64,000 bases of DNA from contig NZ_CP036261.1 in the NCBI RefSeq assembly GCF_007741475.1, positions 7,069,798 through 7,133,797 of the forward strand. Reading direction: 5' to 3'. The notes under the pieces were generated by a model, which did no database searches, was not told the origin of the DNA, and saw only the letters and a program-made list of their open reading frames with translations. The position numbers and the translations under genes were made by a program. Within the stretch, counting starts at the first letter, position 1. Every line of letters starts with the position of its first letter. Positions 55,319-64,000 of this stretch are shown here, one piece after another. This stretch comes from Rosistilla ulvae. Lineage in GTDB: Bacteria; Planctomycetota; Planctomycetia; Pirellulales; Pirellulaceae.

Positions 55319-57280
55319 CTAGAAGATTCCCTTGTCGAGCGAATCGTCGTCGTCGGAGCCTGCGTCGTCCGCATCCTCGTCCTCTTCGGGTTCGTCCAAA
55401 CGGACCAGGATGTAGTTCTCCACGCGGTCGGGACCGAAGTGAACCAACAGTGGGACTTCGTCTTGGGTCAGGTTATAGAGACCGGTTTCGGCGACCACCT
55501 TGTCGCTCTCCCCGATCCGCATCGCGACGCGTTGGGTGTTCTTATCGACGCGACCTTGGACCGCCGCCGATTCATCGGTTTCGGTGTTGTACAACGTCCC
55601 CGAAACGACTCCCGATTTGTCGACCGCCAACTGGATGATCCGCGTCGGTTCGACATCCGATTTGCTGGTCGAGAGCGCAAAGGTTCCAAGCGGCAACCAT
55701 TCCGCTTCGTCGGCCGCTTCTTCGGACTCCGGTGGCTCAACGGTCGCAAGCACCGCGGCGCTTTGAGCAAATTCATCCGCCGACGCGACGTCTTCACCAT
55801 CGATGTAGACGCGGTTGTCTTCGTAGGTCACGTTGCCGCCGCTGCCGTAATCGTAATAGATCGGTTCCGACCAAACGGTGGCTGGCGCGGTCCAGTTGAA
55901 CCACGACGACGCGACGTTCCAGGTCGGCCGCTGCCACCAGTAGCCCCACGGATAGTCGTTGAAGCGATGGTAATAGTGCCATCGGCAGACGCCACTGGGG
56001 TGCCGATACCACCAGTCGCCGTGGAACCAGTTGTGGTGATGGTGGTAACCGGTCCAACGCGTTCGCACGTTGTTGCCCCAGCCGTGCCAATAATTGACGC
56101 GGCCAGGCCGACTGCCAGCCCAGCCATGCAGGCCGCCCATCTGCCGGTCCCAACGCTTCTCGATGGAAACGATGTTGTTCCGATCGATGTTGACCCATGA
56201 CGGACGGTTGTTGATCACCGTGTTGCCGATTCCGATGTTGCCAATGTTGATCGGGCGATTGTTCCAGCCCGGCCGACCAGCGGTTCCAGGGGGGATGTGC
56301 CCCGGATGTCCTGGGCGGTGATCGGGACGGTGATCGCCCGGCCGATCGGGGCCACCGGGACGGTTGCCGGGGCGATTGGGATAACGATCGCCCACATCGC
56401 CAGGTTTAGGGCCCGGCTTGTGTCCCGGCTTGTGTCCCGGCTTGTGTCCCGGCTTGTGTCCCGGCTTGTGTCCCGGCTTGTGTCCCGGTTTATTCCCAGG
56501 TTTAGGCCCTGGCCGTACCCCGCCATCGAGACCTAAAAAGTCGCCCAAGTCCCCTGCCGAAGGTCGGTCGTTGTGACCGGGGCGGTTGCCAAAACCAGGC
56601 CGGTCATTGCCGCCAGGTCGGTTGCCGAAACCAGGCCGATCGTTGTCGCCGGGACGGTTGCCCGAACCGGGGCGGTCGTTGCCGCCGGGTCGGTTCCCCG
56701 AACCGGGCCGGTCGATTTGACCGGGCAGCGTCGAGGGGCGTCCGTGGCCGCCAAGGCTAGGGAAGCTGGGGCGATCGCCCAAGTTGCCGGGCAGTTTGGA
56801 GGGCCGGTCCGATCCGGGACGATCCCCCGAGTTGCCAGGCGGTTTGGAGGGGCGGTTCGATCCGGGACGATCGCCGCCACCGCCGAGATTTCCAGGGAAG
56901 TTCGGCTTCGAAGGCTTCAGTCCACCGCTAAAGCCGCCGCCGAATCCCGAGTCGCCCGGGCGTGACGAAGGCAGGCTGGGCCGGTTGCCAGTCGATGGCC
57001 GAGATGGCGTTGAAGGTCGCGTCGACGGCATCGAAGGACGTGATGGCATGGAAGGCCGAGTCGATGGCATGGAGGGACGCGACGGCATCGAGGGCCGACC
57101 TCCGCCACCGCCGCCGCCGAGATGTGGCATGCTAGCCGATCGTCCGCCGCCGCCGACGCGTCCACCGCCGCCGCCACCGTGACCACCGCCGCCGCCGCGG
57201 AATCCGCCTGCCAGCGTGAGGTTCCCATCGTAGACGGGCAGCACCAGCAACGCGCAAACAAAGATGATTCGCTTTTTCAT
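55319..57280 (-). CDS. exported Gly/Pro/His-rich repeat protein of unknown function
   Basis: The 653-residue protein has a signal peptide ('IIFVCALLVLPVYDGNLTLA'), then a Gly/His-rich start (30-55) and successive low-complexity blocks: S-M-P-S-R-P type (about 60-110), G-N-D-R-P-G and G-D-R-P-G-S types (about 135-240), and six K-P-G-H tetrapeptides in a row (about 262-290). A Trp/Tyr/His-rich middle (about 375-460, 'GYHHHHNWFHGDWWYRHPSG') leads to a less repetitive, acidic C-terminal domain ('NVTYEDNRVYIDGEDVASAD', 'YILVRLDEPEEDED'). It looks like a secreted matrix or envelope protein; the family is not recognised. Its gene follows the SnoaL-like protein gene by 20 bases. Confidence 0.78.
   Translation of the reverse strand: MKKRIIFVCALLVLPVYDGNLTLAGGFRGGGGGHGGGGGGRVGGGGRSASMPHLGGGGGGGRPSMPSRPSMPSTRPSMPSRPSMPSTRPSTPSRPSTGNRPSLPSSRPGDSGFGGGFSGGLKPSKPNFPGNLGGGGDRPGSNRPSKPPGNSGDRPGSDRPSKLPGNLGDRPSFPSLGGHGRPSTLPGQIDRPGSGNRPGGNDRPGSGNRPGDNDRPGFGNRPGGNDRPGFGNRPGHNDRPSAGDLGDFLGLDGGVRPGPKPGNKPGHKPGHKPGHKPGHKPGHKPGHKPGPKPGDVGDRYPNRPGNRPGGPDRPGDHRPDHRPGHPGHIPPGTAGRPGWNNRPINIGNIGIGNTVINNRPSWVNIDRNNIVSIEKRWDRQMGGLHGWAGSRPGRVNYWHGWGNNVRTRWTGYHHHHNWFHGDWWYRHPSGVCRWHYYHRFNDYPWGYWWQRPTWNVASSWFNWTAPATVWSEPIYYDYGSGGNVTYEDNRVYIDGEDVASADEFAQSAAVLATVEPPESEEAADEAEWLPLGTFALSTSKSDVEPTRIIQLAVDKSGVVSGTLYNTETDESAAVQGRVDKNTQRVAMRIGESDKVVAETGLYNLTQDEVPLLVHFGPDRVENYILVRLDEPEEDEDADDAGSDDDDSLDKGIF
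56411..56488. repeat. 12-bp tandem repeat inside the Gly/Pro protein gene
   Basis: TTGTGTCCCGGC is repeated about six times without interruption. On the coding strand it encodes the K-P-G-H tetrapeptides. Near-identical DNA copies suggest recent slippage expansion. Confidence 0.9.
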
Positions 57281-57300
57281 GGATTCAAACTTTCGTTGTA

Positions 57301-58224
57301 TTATTGTTGCGTGGTTGTGACGGTGGCTTCCGGCGCGTCGCTTACTTCGACGCGCCGGACCATGACCGATGGGGTGGAAGGCTGCAGTTCGCCTTCGATC
57401 TCGCGGCCGACCAATTGGACAGCAAACGCGTCATTCGATTCTGGGGTCAGGATGTAAGTTCCCGAAGCGGTCCGGCCATCTGCCAGTGTCTGAGTCGCTT
57501 TGATCAGCCATTCGTCGCCGTTGCGGCTCCACATCCCTTCGCCAAACGATCCGTCGGCGTCGAACGTCCACGAACGCAATTGCTGCCGGATCGGATCCCA
57601 TCCGATGATCTGCGTGCTCTGCGCGACGCTGCCATCGTCGGCAGTCGCTTGGAAGGATCGGATCAGAAACGACCCGCCGATCGATCGGCGAACCGTTGCG
57701 CGAACGGGCGATTCGGTGTCAGCGTCCTGCCACGATCCGACCAACCACTCCAGCTGCGAAATCGCATTGCCCGCCGATGCCGGCGTCGGGGTCAGCATCT
57801 CTTCCATCGAATCGATCAACCACTGGTCCCCCTGCTTCTTCATGATCGCCGAAAACTGGTTGAAGACCGGGGCGTTCGATCCGTTGGTGACAGCAACCTG
57901 GCCGTCGACACTCGCTATGCTATCGGTGATCATTCGCACATGCTCAACCGTGCCGGAGATCTTGATCGGTGCTTCTTCTTCGAACAGCGTCTTGATATCG
58001 CCAACGATCAGATCGCGGCCATCGGTGCGTTCGGCTAAGTTGCGATCCATGTGCGTCGCGTTTTCCGACCAAGCTTTCGAAACCGTATCGAAATCCTTGG
58101 CATTAAAGGCAACGACATAGTTCTGGATCGCGGCCCGAACCGCCTCTTCGCTTCCCACCGCGACACCGCTTGGAATTGCCAATACAGAGGTTAGGAGCCA
58201 AGCGAAACAATGCATCGATCTCAT
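57301..58224 (-). CDS. exported SnoaL-like/DUF4440 protein
   Basis: This 307-residue protein has a signal peptide ('CFAWLLTSVLAIPSGVAVGS'). The first half is an NTF2-like fold of the SgcJ/EcaC or DUF4440 type ('EEAVRAAIQNYVVAFNAKDFD', 'SKAWSENATHMDRNLAERTD', 'WLIDSMEEM'). The second half is a beta-rich DUF1579-like region ('QLEWLVGSWQDADTESPVRA', 'GGSFLIRSFQATADDGSVAQ', 'STQIIGWDPIRQQLRSWTFD'). No catalytic function is implied. Its stop is 20 bases from the start of the Gly/Pro-repeat protein gene, so one operon is likely. Confidence 0.8.
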   Translation of the reverse strand: MRSMHCFAWLLTSVLAIPSGVAVGSEEAVRAAIQNYVVAFNAKDFDTVSKAWSENATHMDRNLAERTDGRDLIVGDIKTLFEEEAPIKISGTVEHVRMITDSIASVDGQVAVTNGSNAPVFNQFSAIMKKQGDQWLIDSMEEMLTPTPASAGNAISQLEWLVGSWQDADTESPVRATVRRSIGGSFLIRSFQATADDGSVAQSTQIIGWDPIRQQLRSWTFDADGSFGEGMWSRNGDEWLIKATQTLADGRTASGTYILTPESNDAFAVQLVGREIEGELQPSTPSVMVRRVEVSDAPEATVTTTQQ

Positions 58225-58403
58225 TTTGTGGTCTCTTCAGAAGTCGGATGAGCGGACGACGCCACGACGCGGCAAGGTCCTAGTTGGGGTGCAGATTGGC
58301 CAGCAAGAACTGTTCAGCTATTGAGCCAACTAAGTATAGGGTCCTCCGCAGGCGATGGGAGGAAAAATTGATGGGGCCATTCACCGTTTGAGGTCAGGCA
58401 CCA

Positions 58404-58466
58404 TTGGTAACCCGGCGCGTAAACCGAGCCCCCGCGTGAATTGCTCGCTTACGCGTCGGGTTGCCA
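58404..58466. repeat. inverted-repeat element
   Basis: AACCCGGCGCGTAA (58409-58422) and TTACGCGTCGGGTT (58449-58462) pair with one mismatch; TGG and CCA outside extend the stem. The region 58225-58642 otherwise shows no gene. TACAAT near 58550 could be a -10 element for the gene starting at 58643. Confidence 0.65.
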
Positions 58467-58642
58467 ATTCCCCGAGACGATCCCGTTTGAAACAGTGACT
58501 TGCCCTGGAAAAATCGATTCTTCGTAAGGCAACAGCCGAATATTAATGTTACAATAAACCTTCCCCCTCCCACCCGCCGAGCGTCTTCGCGCTTGCAACT
58601 ATCGCCCGCCCCATGCCTCACCTTTCCCAGAGGGCTTCGCTG

Positions 58643-61012
58643 ATGAGCGTATCACCGCGTTCAATTTTCAAAATTGCGCTGCTGTTGATCTTTGCGACCA
58701 ATGCCGGCTTGGCGCTCGCCGCCGAATCGAGTCCGCCGCACGGAGATCCGTCTCCTGCCGACATCGAATACTTTGAGCGGAAGATCCGACCGCTGCTGCA
58801 CCAGCATTGTTTCGAGTGCCATTCGGCTGATTCGAAGACGCTGCACGCCGGTCTGCGACTCGACAGTCGATCCGGAATTTTGGAGGGGGGCGACAGCGGA
58901 CCAAGCGTCGTGCCGGGCAAACCGGACGAGAGTCTGTTGATCTCGTCGATCCACTACAACGACTACGAAATGCCCCCCAAGGGCAAACTGTCCGATCGCG
59001 ACATCGCCGAACTGACCAACTGGGTTTCTCGCGGCGCTCCCTTTCCAGCCGCCGCCAGCGACGATCCCGCTCCCGCCGCGGGAATCGACATCCAGCAGGG
59101 CCGCGAGTTCTGGTCGTTCCAACCGCTGCAAGAGTCGCCGTTGCCGGAGGTCGCCAACGCCGCTTGGCCACAACAACGGATCGATTGGTTTGTGCTGGCC
59201 GCTCAAGAACGGGCCGGTTTGCATCCGGCGGACGAAGCCGATCGGCGGACGCTGCTGCGTCGCTTGGCCTTCGATCTGACCGGCCTGCCGCCAACCCTAG
59301 CGCAGCAGGAACAATTTGTTAATGACAACGAACCCGACGCGTACGAACGGCTTGTCACCGATTTGATGCAGTCGCCCGCCTTCGGCGAACGTTGGGGCCG
59401 TGTCTGGCTCGACCTAGCTCGCTACACCGATGCGACCGCGTCGTGGTTGAACCAAGAGGGGAAGGCGCACCTGTATCGTGACTGGGTTGTCCGCGCGATG
59501 AACGCCGACATGCCGTACGACGAATTTGTTCGTCGACAATTGGCGACCGACATGATGCCGGAGACCGAGCCCGAGGATATCGCCGCGCTCGGCTTCCTGG
59601 GACTCAGTCCAACCTATTGGAAAGAACTGCAGCTTCCCTGCGAGATCATCAAGGTGATCGTTGCCGATGAGTGGGAGGAGCGGATCGACGCAATCTCGCG
59701 GACCTTCTTGGGGCTGACCGTCGCCTGCGCCCGCTGCCACGACCACAAATTCGACCCGATAACCACCGAAGACTATTACGCCTTGGCCGGCGTCATCGCC
59801 AGCAGTCGATTGACCGCGAGGCCGACCATTTCGGAAGAGGAATATGAGCCGATCCGATTGGCGAAACTCGAGGTCGCTCGGCTGGGAACCAAAATCAAAG
59901 CGCTCAAGAAAAAGAAGCCGCTGCCCAAAGAGGAGATCGACAAACTCACGGCCGCCAAAAACAAACTGGCTACATCGACGCCTGGCTACAGCGATCCGCT
60001 AGCCACCGCGGTTAGCGAGGAATCGCTGTATGTCGTCCCGGCGGGGCCAACGAATCACGATGGCACGCGGCTGGATTACAAACCGGGCTCGCAAGATCTG
60101 AATCTGTTCATCCGCGGAAATCCCAATCGCTTGGGACCGGTCGTTCCGCGTCGCTTCTTGAGCGTGCTGTCGTCGGACGAACCGACGCCGTTCCAACAGG
60201 GAAGCGGCCGCTTGGAACTGGCCGATGCGATCACGCGGCAGGCCGCCCCGCTGACCGCTCGCGTGATCGTCAACCGGATTTGGCTCGCCCACTTCGGCAG
60301 CGGACTGGTCTCGACCCCAAGCAACTTTGGCCAGCTGGGCGAACGACCAACGCACCCCGAATTGCTGGACGATCTGGCGGCTCGGTTCGTCGCCAACGGC
60401 TGGTCGCTGAAGTGGCTGCATCGCGAGATCGTGATGTCGGCAACGTATCGTCAAGCCAGCCAACGATCGGCCGAACAGGAACAGATCGATCCCGACAATC
60501 GTTGGCTCGGCCGCATGAATCGCCGCCGCCTGGATATCGAAGCGTGGCGCGATGCGATGCTGACCGCCAGCGGCCAGTTGGACGCGACCACTCCCGGCGA
60601 ATCGGTTTCGTTTGACGACAGCAAGAACCACTACCGGACCCTCTATTCGACGGTTCACCGCCGCGATATGTCCAAGGGTTTGCAGCTGCACGACTTCCCC
60701 GACCCCAACGGGCACAGCCCCCAGCGGATCGCCACGACGACGGCGCTACAGGGGCTGTATTTGCTGAACAGTTCGTTTGTGGCTGGGCAAGCCGACACGC
60801 TGGCAAAGCGGATCGTCCGCGAGACGCCAGGCGACTTGACGCAGCAGATCGATCGGACGCATCGGTTGTTGTTCGGCCGGCCGGCGACAGCGGACGAGGT
60901 CGAATTGGCGACTGAATTTCTTGCGGATCAAGCCGACGATCCGACCAGCGACGCATGGCGACAGTACGCCCATGCGGTCTTAGGTTGTAACGAATTCCTT
61001 TTTGTGGACTGA
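58643..61012 (+). CDS. cytochrome-like / DUF1549 / DUF1553 planctomycete protein
   Basis: I take the ATG at 58643 (AGAGGG upstream) over the in-frame ATG at 58613, because it puts the signal peptide ('IFKIALLLIFATNAGLALAA') at the N-terminus; 789 residues. The planctomycete cytochrome C domain has the haem motif 'LLHQHCFECHSAD' (Cys56-His60). DUF1549 (about 165-380) contains 'CARCHDHKFDP', and DUF1553 (about 520-770) contains 'LTARVIVNRIWLAHFGSGL'. No LamG or BIG2 domain is fused, so this is the short form of the family. The DUF1501 gene starts five bases after the stop, and the pair is probably one functional unit at the envelope; activity unknown. Confidence 0.93.
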   Translation: MSVSPRSIFKIALLLIFATNAGLALAAESSPPHGDPSPADIEYFERKIRPLLHQHCFECHSADSKTLHAGLRLDSRSGILEGGDSGPSVVPGKPDESLLISSIHYNDYEMPPKGKLSDRDIAELTNWVSRGAPFPAAASDDPAPAAGIDIQQGREFWSFQPLQESPLPEVANAAWPQQRIDWFVLAAQERAGLHPADEADRRTLLRRLAFDLTGLPPTLAQQEQFVNDNEPDAYERLVTDLMQSPAFGERWGRVWLDLARYTDATASWLNQEGKAHLYRDWVVRAMNADMPYDEFVRRQLATDMMPETEPEDIAALGFLGLSPTYWKELQLPCEIIKVIVADEWEERIDAISRTFLGLTVACARCHDHKFDPITTEDYYALAGVIASSRLTARPTISEEEYEPIRLAKLEVARLGTKIKALKKKKPLPKEEIDKLTAAKNKLATSTPGYSDPLATAVSEESLYVVPAGPTNHDGTRLDYKPGSQDLNLFIRGNPNRLGPVVPRRFLSVLSSDEPTPFQQGSGRLELADAITRQAAPLTARVIVNRIWLAHFGSGLVSTPSNFGQLGERPTHPELLDDLAARFVANGWSLKWLHREIVMSATYRQASQRSAEQEQIDPDNRWLGRMNRRRLDIEAWRDAMLTASGQLDATTPGESVSFDDSKNHYRTLYSTVHRRDMSKGLQLHDFPDPNGHSPQRIATTTALQGLYLLNSSFVAGQADTLAKRIVRETPGDLTQQIDRTHRLLFGRPATADEVELATEFLADQADDPTSDAWRQYAHAVLGCNEFLFVD

Positions 61013-61017
61013 CCAAC

Positions 61018-62412
61018 ATGCTACCTCCATCGAACTCCGAAGCCACTTCGATCGATCGCCGCAACCTGTTGCAGACGCTTGGTGGCGGCATGGGCATGCT
61101 GGGCGCAGCCTCGATGCTCTCTCAGCCCGCCGCGGCGGCCGCAACTGCTGGGGGCCGCGTGTTGCACAATCCGCCCAAAGCGAAACGCGTGATCCATCTG
61201 TTCATGAACGGCGGTCCGTTTCAGTGCGATCTGTTCGACCCCAAGCCGATGCTGAACAAGTTTGCGGGGCAGCGGCCGGCAGAGGCGGATCTGGTTACCG
61301 AGCGGAAGACCGGCAACCTGCTGGCATCGCCAGCCAAATTCAAGCCCGCCGGAAAGAGTGGAGTTCCGGTCAGCGACCTGCTGCCACATCTGAGCAAGCA
61401 TATCGACGACATCTGTGTGTTGCGATCGATGCACGCCGACAATCCGAACCACGGCCCGGCGCTGCTGCAGATGAACAACGGCACGATTCTGCCGACCCGC
61501 CCCAGCATGGGCGCTTGGTTCCTGTACGGTCTGGGGACCGAGAACCAAAACCTGCCCGGGTACGTCGTCTTGTGTCCGGGGCGACCGGTCCGGTTCTCGA
61601 TCCTTTGGAACAGCGCCTTCCTGCCGTCGGCTCACCAAGGAACCTATATCAATCACTCCAACCTCGATCCCGCCAAAATGGTTCCCTACCTGCGGAACGA
61701 ACAATGGGATCGCCAGGCGCAGCGACGTCAACTGGACCTGATGCAGAAGCTCAACACCGCCCATCGCGAAATGCGTGGCAGCGACCCGGCTTTGGATGCG
61801 CGGATGCAATCGATGGAGACTGCATATCGGATGCAGACTCAAGCCAACGACGCCTTTGATCTGAATCAAGAATCAAAAACGACCCGCGAGAACTATGGCT
61901 CCGGTCACTTTGCCAACGGCTGCCTGTTGGCTCGCCGCTTAGTCGAACGAGGCGTCCGTTTTGTGCAGCTGTATTACGGCAACGGACAGCCCTGGGACAC
62001 GCACTCCAAGCACGACGAGAGTGTCAAAAAGTTGGCGAAGAACATCGACCAACCGACAGCGGCGCTGTTGGGCGATCTGAAGCAGCGCGGCTTGCTGGAG
62101 GACACGCTGGTGATTTGGGGCGGCGAATTTGGCCGGACGCCGACGTCGGAAAACGGCAACGGACGCGATCACAATCACCACGGCTTCACGATGTGGATGG
62201 CTGGCGGCGGCGTTCGCGGCGGGATGACCTACGGCGAGACCGACGACTTTGGATTCAAAGCGGTCCAAGACAAGATGCACGTTCACGACATGCACGCCAC
62301 CGTCCTGCACCTGTTGGGCCTCGATCACGAGCGCCTGACCTACCGCTACGCCGGCCGCGACTACCGCCTGACCGATGTCCACGGCCGCATCGTCGAAGAG
62401 ATCATCGCTTGA
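61018..62412 (+). CDS. DUF1501 protein with Tat-like leader
   Basis: This 464-residue protein starts five bases after the DUF1549/1553 stop. The leader is 'IDRRNLLQTLGGGMGMLGAA', a Tat-type motif with a hydrophobic Ala/Gly core. The DUF1501 body carries 'AKRVIHLFMNGGPFQCDLFD', 'MHADNPNHGPALLQMNNG', 'VIWGGEFGRTPTSENGNG', 'RDHNHHGFTMWMAGGGVRGG' and 'MHVHDMHATVLHLLGLDHER', which preserve the metal-site Asp/His/Glu positions expected for an alkaline-phosphatase-like fold. The substrate is unknown. It is more similar to other stand-alone pairs than to the DUF1501 protein at 38179, judging by its extra central segment (about 170-280). Confidence 0.93.
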   Translation: MLPPSNSEATSIDRRNLLQTLGGGMGMLGAASMLSQPAAAAATAGGRVLHNPPKAKRVIHLFMNGGPFQCDLFDPKPMLNKFAGQRPAEADLVTERKTGNLLASPAKFKPAGKSGVPVSDLLPHLSKHIDDICVLRSMHADNPNHGPALLQMNNGTILPTRPSMGAWFLYGLGTENQNLPGYVVLCPGRPVRFSILWNSAFLPSAHQGTYINHSNLDPAKMVPYLRNEQWDRQAQRRQLDLMQKLNTAHREMRGSDPALDARMQSMETAYRMQTQANDAFDLNQESKTTRENYGSGHFANGCLLARRLVERGVRFVQLYYGNGQPWDTHSKHDESVKKLAKNIDQPTAALLGDLKQRGLLEDTLVIWGGEFGRTPTSENGNGRDHNHHGFTMWMAGGGVRGGMTYGETDDFGFKAVQDKMHVHDMHATVLHLLGLDHERLTYRYAGRDYRLTDVHGRIVEEIIA

Positions 62413-62445
62413 CCGCTGAGCTGAAGTGAACGAGCGGTCCGACAC

Positions 62446-64000
62446 TCATTGCTTCGGAACATCCGCGACAAAATATTCGTGCTGAACCCATTGGGCCTCG
62501 ACCTCGCATTCGAGCATCACGCGCCCGAGTTCAAAGTCGTCCATCGCACCGCGGACCGGCACCTCACCGCAATCCAGATGATTGCCAATCGCTGGATTGG
62601 CGGCGATCCCAGTGATCATCGAACGAATCCGAATCGCTCGGATCGGCCCGCCGACGGCAGCGAAGTGTTGGCCGTAGCCGCCAGCGCGCCCGTGTGTGGA
62701 ATTCAGAGCTGCGATCGCATCCCACGACCAAGGAGCTTGGTCGGGAGAGAGCCGCAGATCTTGTCGCAGCGATTCGGCAAAGGGTTCCAGGTCGACGCTT
62801 GCTTTCACCGTGGCAAAGGCCTCGCCGTCGTAACGGCTGACAAACTGCACCCCTTCGATCGTGAAAGGCCGAGCCGCAGCGGTGGAGACGTTTTGCCCTA
62901 GGAGTCGCGTCGCGGACTCCGGCATCGTTTCGGTAAGTGCAGCCCGCAATCGTGGCGAATGTTGAGGCGTGCCGATCGGTGGGACAAACCCGCGATAGCC
63001 TCCCTCTTCAGCCGTTTGCTTGCGGAACGCACGGGCGAGCGGCACAAACTCGTTTTGCCGACGACCGGCTTCCGCATCGGCGACGCGGCCTCGCCATCGC
63101 AACAGCTCGCGTGAAGCGGCTCGCTCGCCAGAAATCGTCGCGGCGGCGTCCCCCGTTTTGGCAACTAGCGAATCTAACGCAGCGTCAAAAATGAGATAGC
63201 GATCTTTCGGCGGAAGCTGCTGGGAGGCCTGAGCGATCGCATCGATATAATTGCGGTAGAGTGCCAGCGCTTCACCGGCGGAAACTCGCTTTGCATCGGC
63301 TTCGATCAACTGAGCCAACGAGGCGTGCATGTAGGCTCGCGTCTCATCGATCGCGACCAACCAGCGGCCTCCCGGATCTTCCGTTTCGCCACGAGCGTCT
63401 CCATAGCCCGCGGGGGTGGGGAAACGCAGGCCGGTTGTCATCGCCGCCCATTCGATGGCTCGACAACGTGCACAAGCGACGCTCATCGCGTGCCAGCGAT
63501 TGACGAGCACCAGAATCGCCTCGGGCCCCGACAGCGTCTTGCCGCCAATCGTACAAGTTCCGGAGTCGCCGACTTCGCGGACCGCGGTTTCCATGTCGGT
63601 CGCCAAAGATCCAACGTCCGGAGCGACCGCTTGGATTGCTGCGGTCAGCTGTTGCTTGGCAGCTTCGATCCGCACCGGACGCAGCGCTGCATCGATCTTC
63701 GACGTGATGGCCAACGGCTGAACGTACTTTCGCGTCGAGCTACCTGTCAGCCAACCCAACAGTGGATAGAGCGAGTCGATGCCAGCCTGGTATTTCGCTT
63801 CCGCCACCGACCACTGCGATCGAGCCGCCAAAGACTCCAGTTCTTTTCCGAGCTTTTGGATCGCTGGCATTTGTTGCTCCAAACGCTGTCGCGCCTGATC
63901 GCTCTGCCGCTTTCCACGCTCGGTGGTGCGAGCGGCTTCGAAAGCATCGCGCACCGTTTTCAGATGACTCTGAGCTCGCAATTGGTAGTCGACACCGGCA
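62446..64000 (-). CDS. hypothetical protein, 5' end beyond the right edge
   Basis: The frame is open from the stop at 62446-62448 to the window edge (at least 518 codons). A TTG at 63979-63981 could be a start, but the six or so codons beyond it remain open and no ribosome site is visible, so the gene probably begins outside. The visible part is helical and Ala/Gln/Arg-rich ('RQSDQARQRLEQQMPAIQKL'), with 'SVACARCRAIEW' in the middle and a beta-rich end ('RGAMDDFELGRVMLECEVEA', 'QWVQHEYFVADVPKQ'). No family is recognised. It converges on the DUF1501 gene with a 33-base gap. Confidence 0.65.
   Translation of the reverse strand, partial: AGVDYQLRAQSHLKTVRDAFEAARTTERGKRQSDQARQRLEQQMPAIQKLGKELESLAARSQWSVAEAKYQAGIDSLYPLLGWLTGSSTRKYVQPLAITSKIDAALRPVRIEAAKQQLTAAIQAVAPDVGSLATDMETAVREVGDSGTCTIGGKTLSGPEAILVLVNRWHAMSVACARCRAIEWAAMTTGLRFPTPAGYGDARGETEDPGGRWLVAIDETRAYMHASLAQLIEADAKRVSAGEALALYRNYIDAIAQASQQLPPKDRYLIFDAALDSLVAKTGDAAATISGERAASRELLRWRGRVADAEAGRRQNEFVPLARAFRKQTAEEGGYRGFVPPIGTPQHSPRLRAALTETMPESATRLLGQNVSTAAARPFTIEGVQFVSRYDGEAFATVKASVDLEPFAESLRQDLRLSPDQAPWSWDAIAALNSTHGRAGGYGQHFAAVGGPIRAIRIRSMITGIAANPAIGNHLDCGEVPVRGAMDDFELGRVMLECEVEAQWVQHEYFVADVPKQ

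Noticed and set aside
56573-57182. Plus-strand Gly/Arg/Pro-rich frames over the repeat protein gene
   Set aside because: They mirror the low-complexity coding repeats of the minus-strand gene, which has the signal peptide and operon partner.

Overview
The window is high-GC, gene-dense chromosomal DNA from a planctomycete, most likely a member of the Rhodopirellula/Rosistilla-type Pirellulales; the genus is inferred, not shown. The evidence is three proteins of the DUF1549/DUF1553 'planctomycete cytochrome' type, two DUF1501 proteins, a DUF1559 pseudopilin-like protein, a formylglycine sulfatase, and lipid A genes (lpxC, lpxA) next to an OmpH/Skp chaperone. No rRNA, tRNA, CRISPR array or intact insertion sequence was seen.

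Layout. 1-1011: 5' part of an RsmC-like methyltransferase gene behind a HIT hydrolase gene. 1224-6876 (minus): a tightly coupled three-gene carbohydrate operon (heparinase-like protein, GH63-type glycosidase, alpha/beta hydrolase). 7069-9366 (plus): a YdjY-domain protein, a small coupled protein and a DUF6159-like membrane protein. 9681-16281 (plus): a BIG2/DUF1549/DUF1553 protein, a pre-peptidase-type exported protein and a DUF4832-like protein. 16430-17338: an OxyR-type regulator with both redox cysteines, then a cluster of palindromic repeats. 18000-23312 (minus): a single-module nonribosomal peptide synthetase, C-A(methyltransferase)-PCP-TE. 23610-30369: an envelope/stress-flavoured region (membrane protein, EcsC, GlsB-like, baeRF-like, SDR, succinate-semialdehyde dehydrogenase, MDR oxidoreductase).

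30376-34338 holds two intergenic repeat arrays on either side of a sulfatase gene. The left array has ten units of about 114 bp. The right array has nearly three units of exactly 350 bp and is bounded by inverted terminal repeats. Both are built from the same palindromic core. 34521-44393 (minus) is an eight-gene operon (DUF1559, lipoprotein, LamG-DUF1549/1553, DUF1501, DJ-1/PfpI, Tat-exported TIM-barrel isomerase-like protein, DUF3311-like subunit, sodium:solute symporter). It is divergent from a XylR-type regulator, with a long palindrome in between. This looks like one sugar-responsive catabolic system and is, with the NRPS, the best candidate for undescribed biology.

46162-49326 is an error-prone polymerase dnaE2 without imuA/imuB beside it. 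49362-52948 (minus) is an envelope operon skp-lpxC-lpxA-oxidoreductase. Then come an M28/PDZ peptidase, a Gly/Pro/His-repeat exported protein with a SnoaL-like partner, a second DUF1549/1553-DUF1501 pair (58643-62412), and a hypothetical gene that runs off the right edge. Many genes overlap by ATGA, GTGA or TAATG, and several starts are GTG or TTG supported by Shine-Dalgarno sequences.
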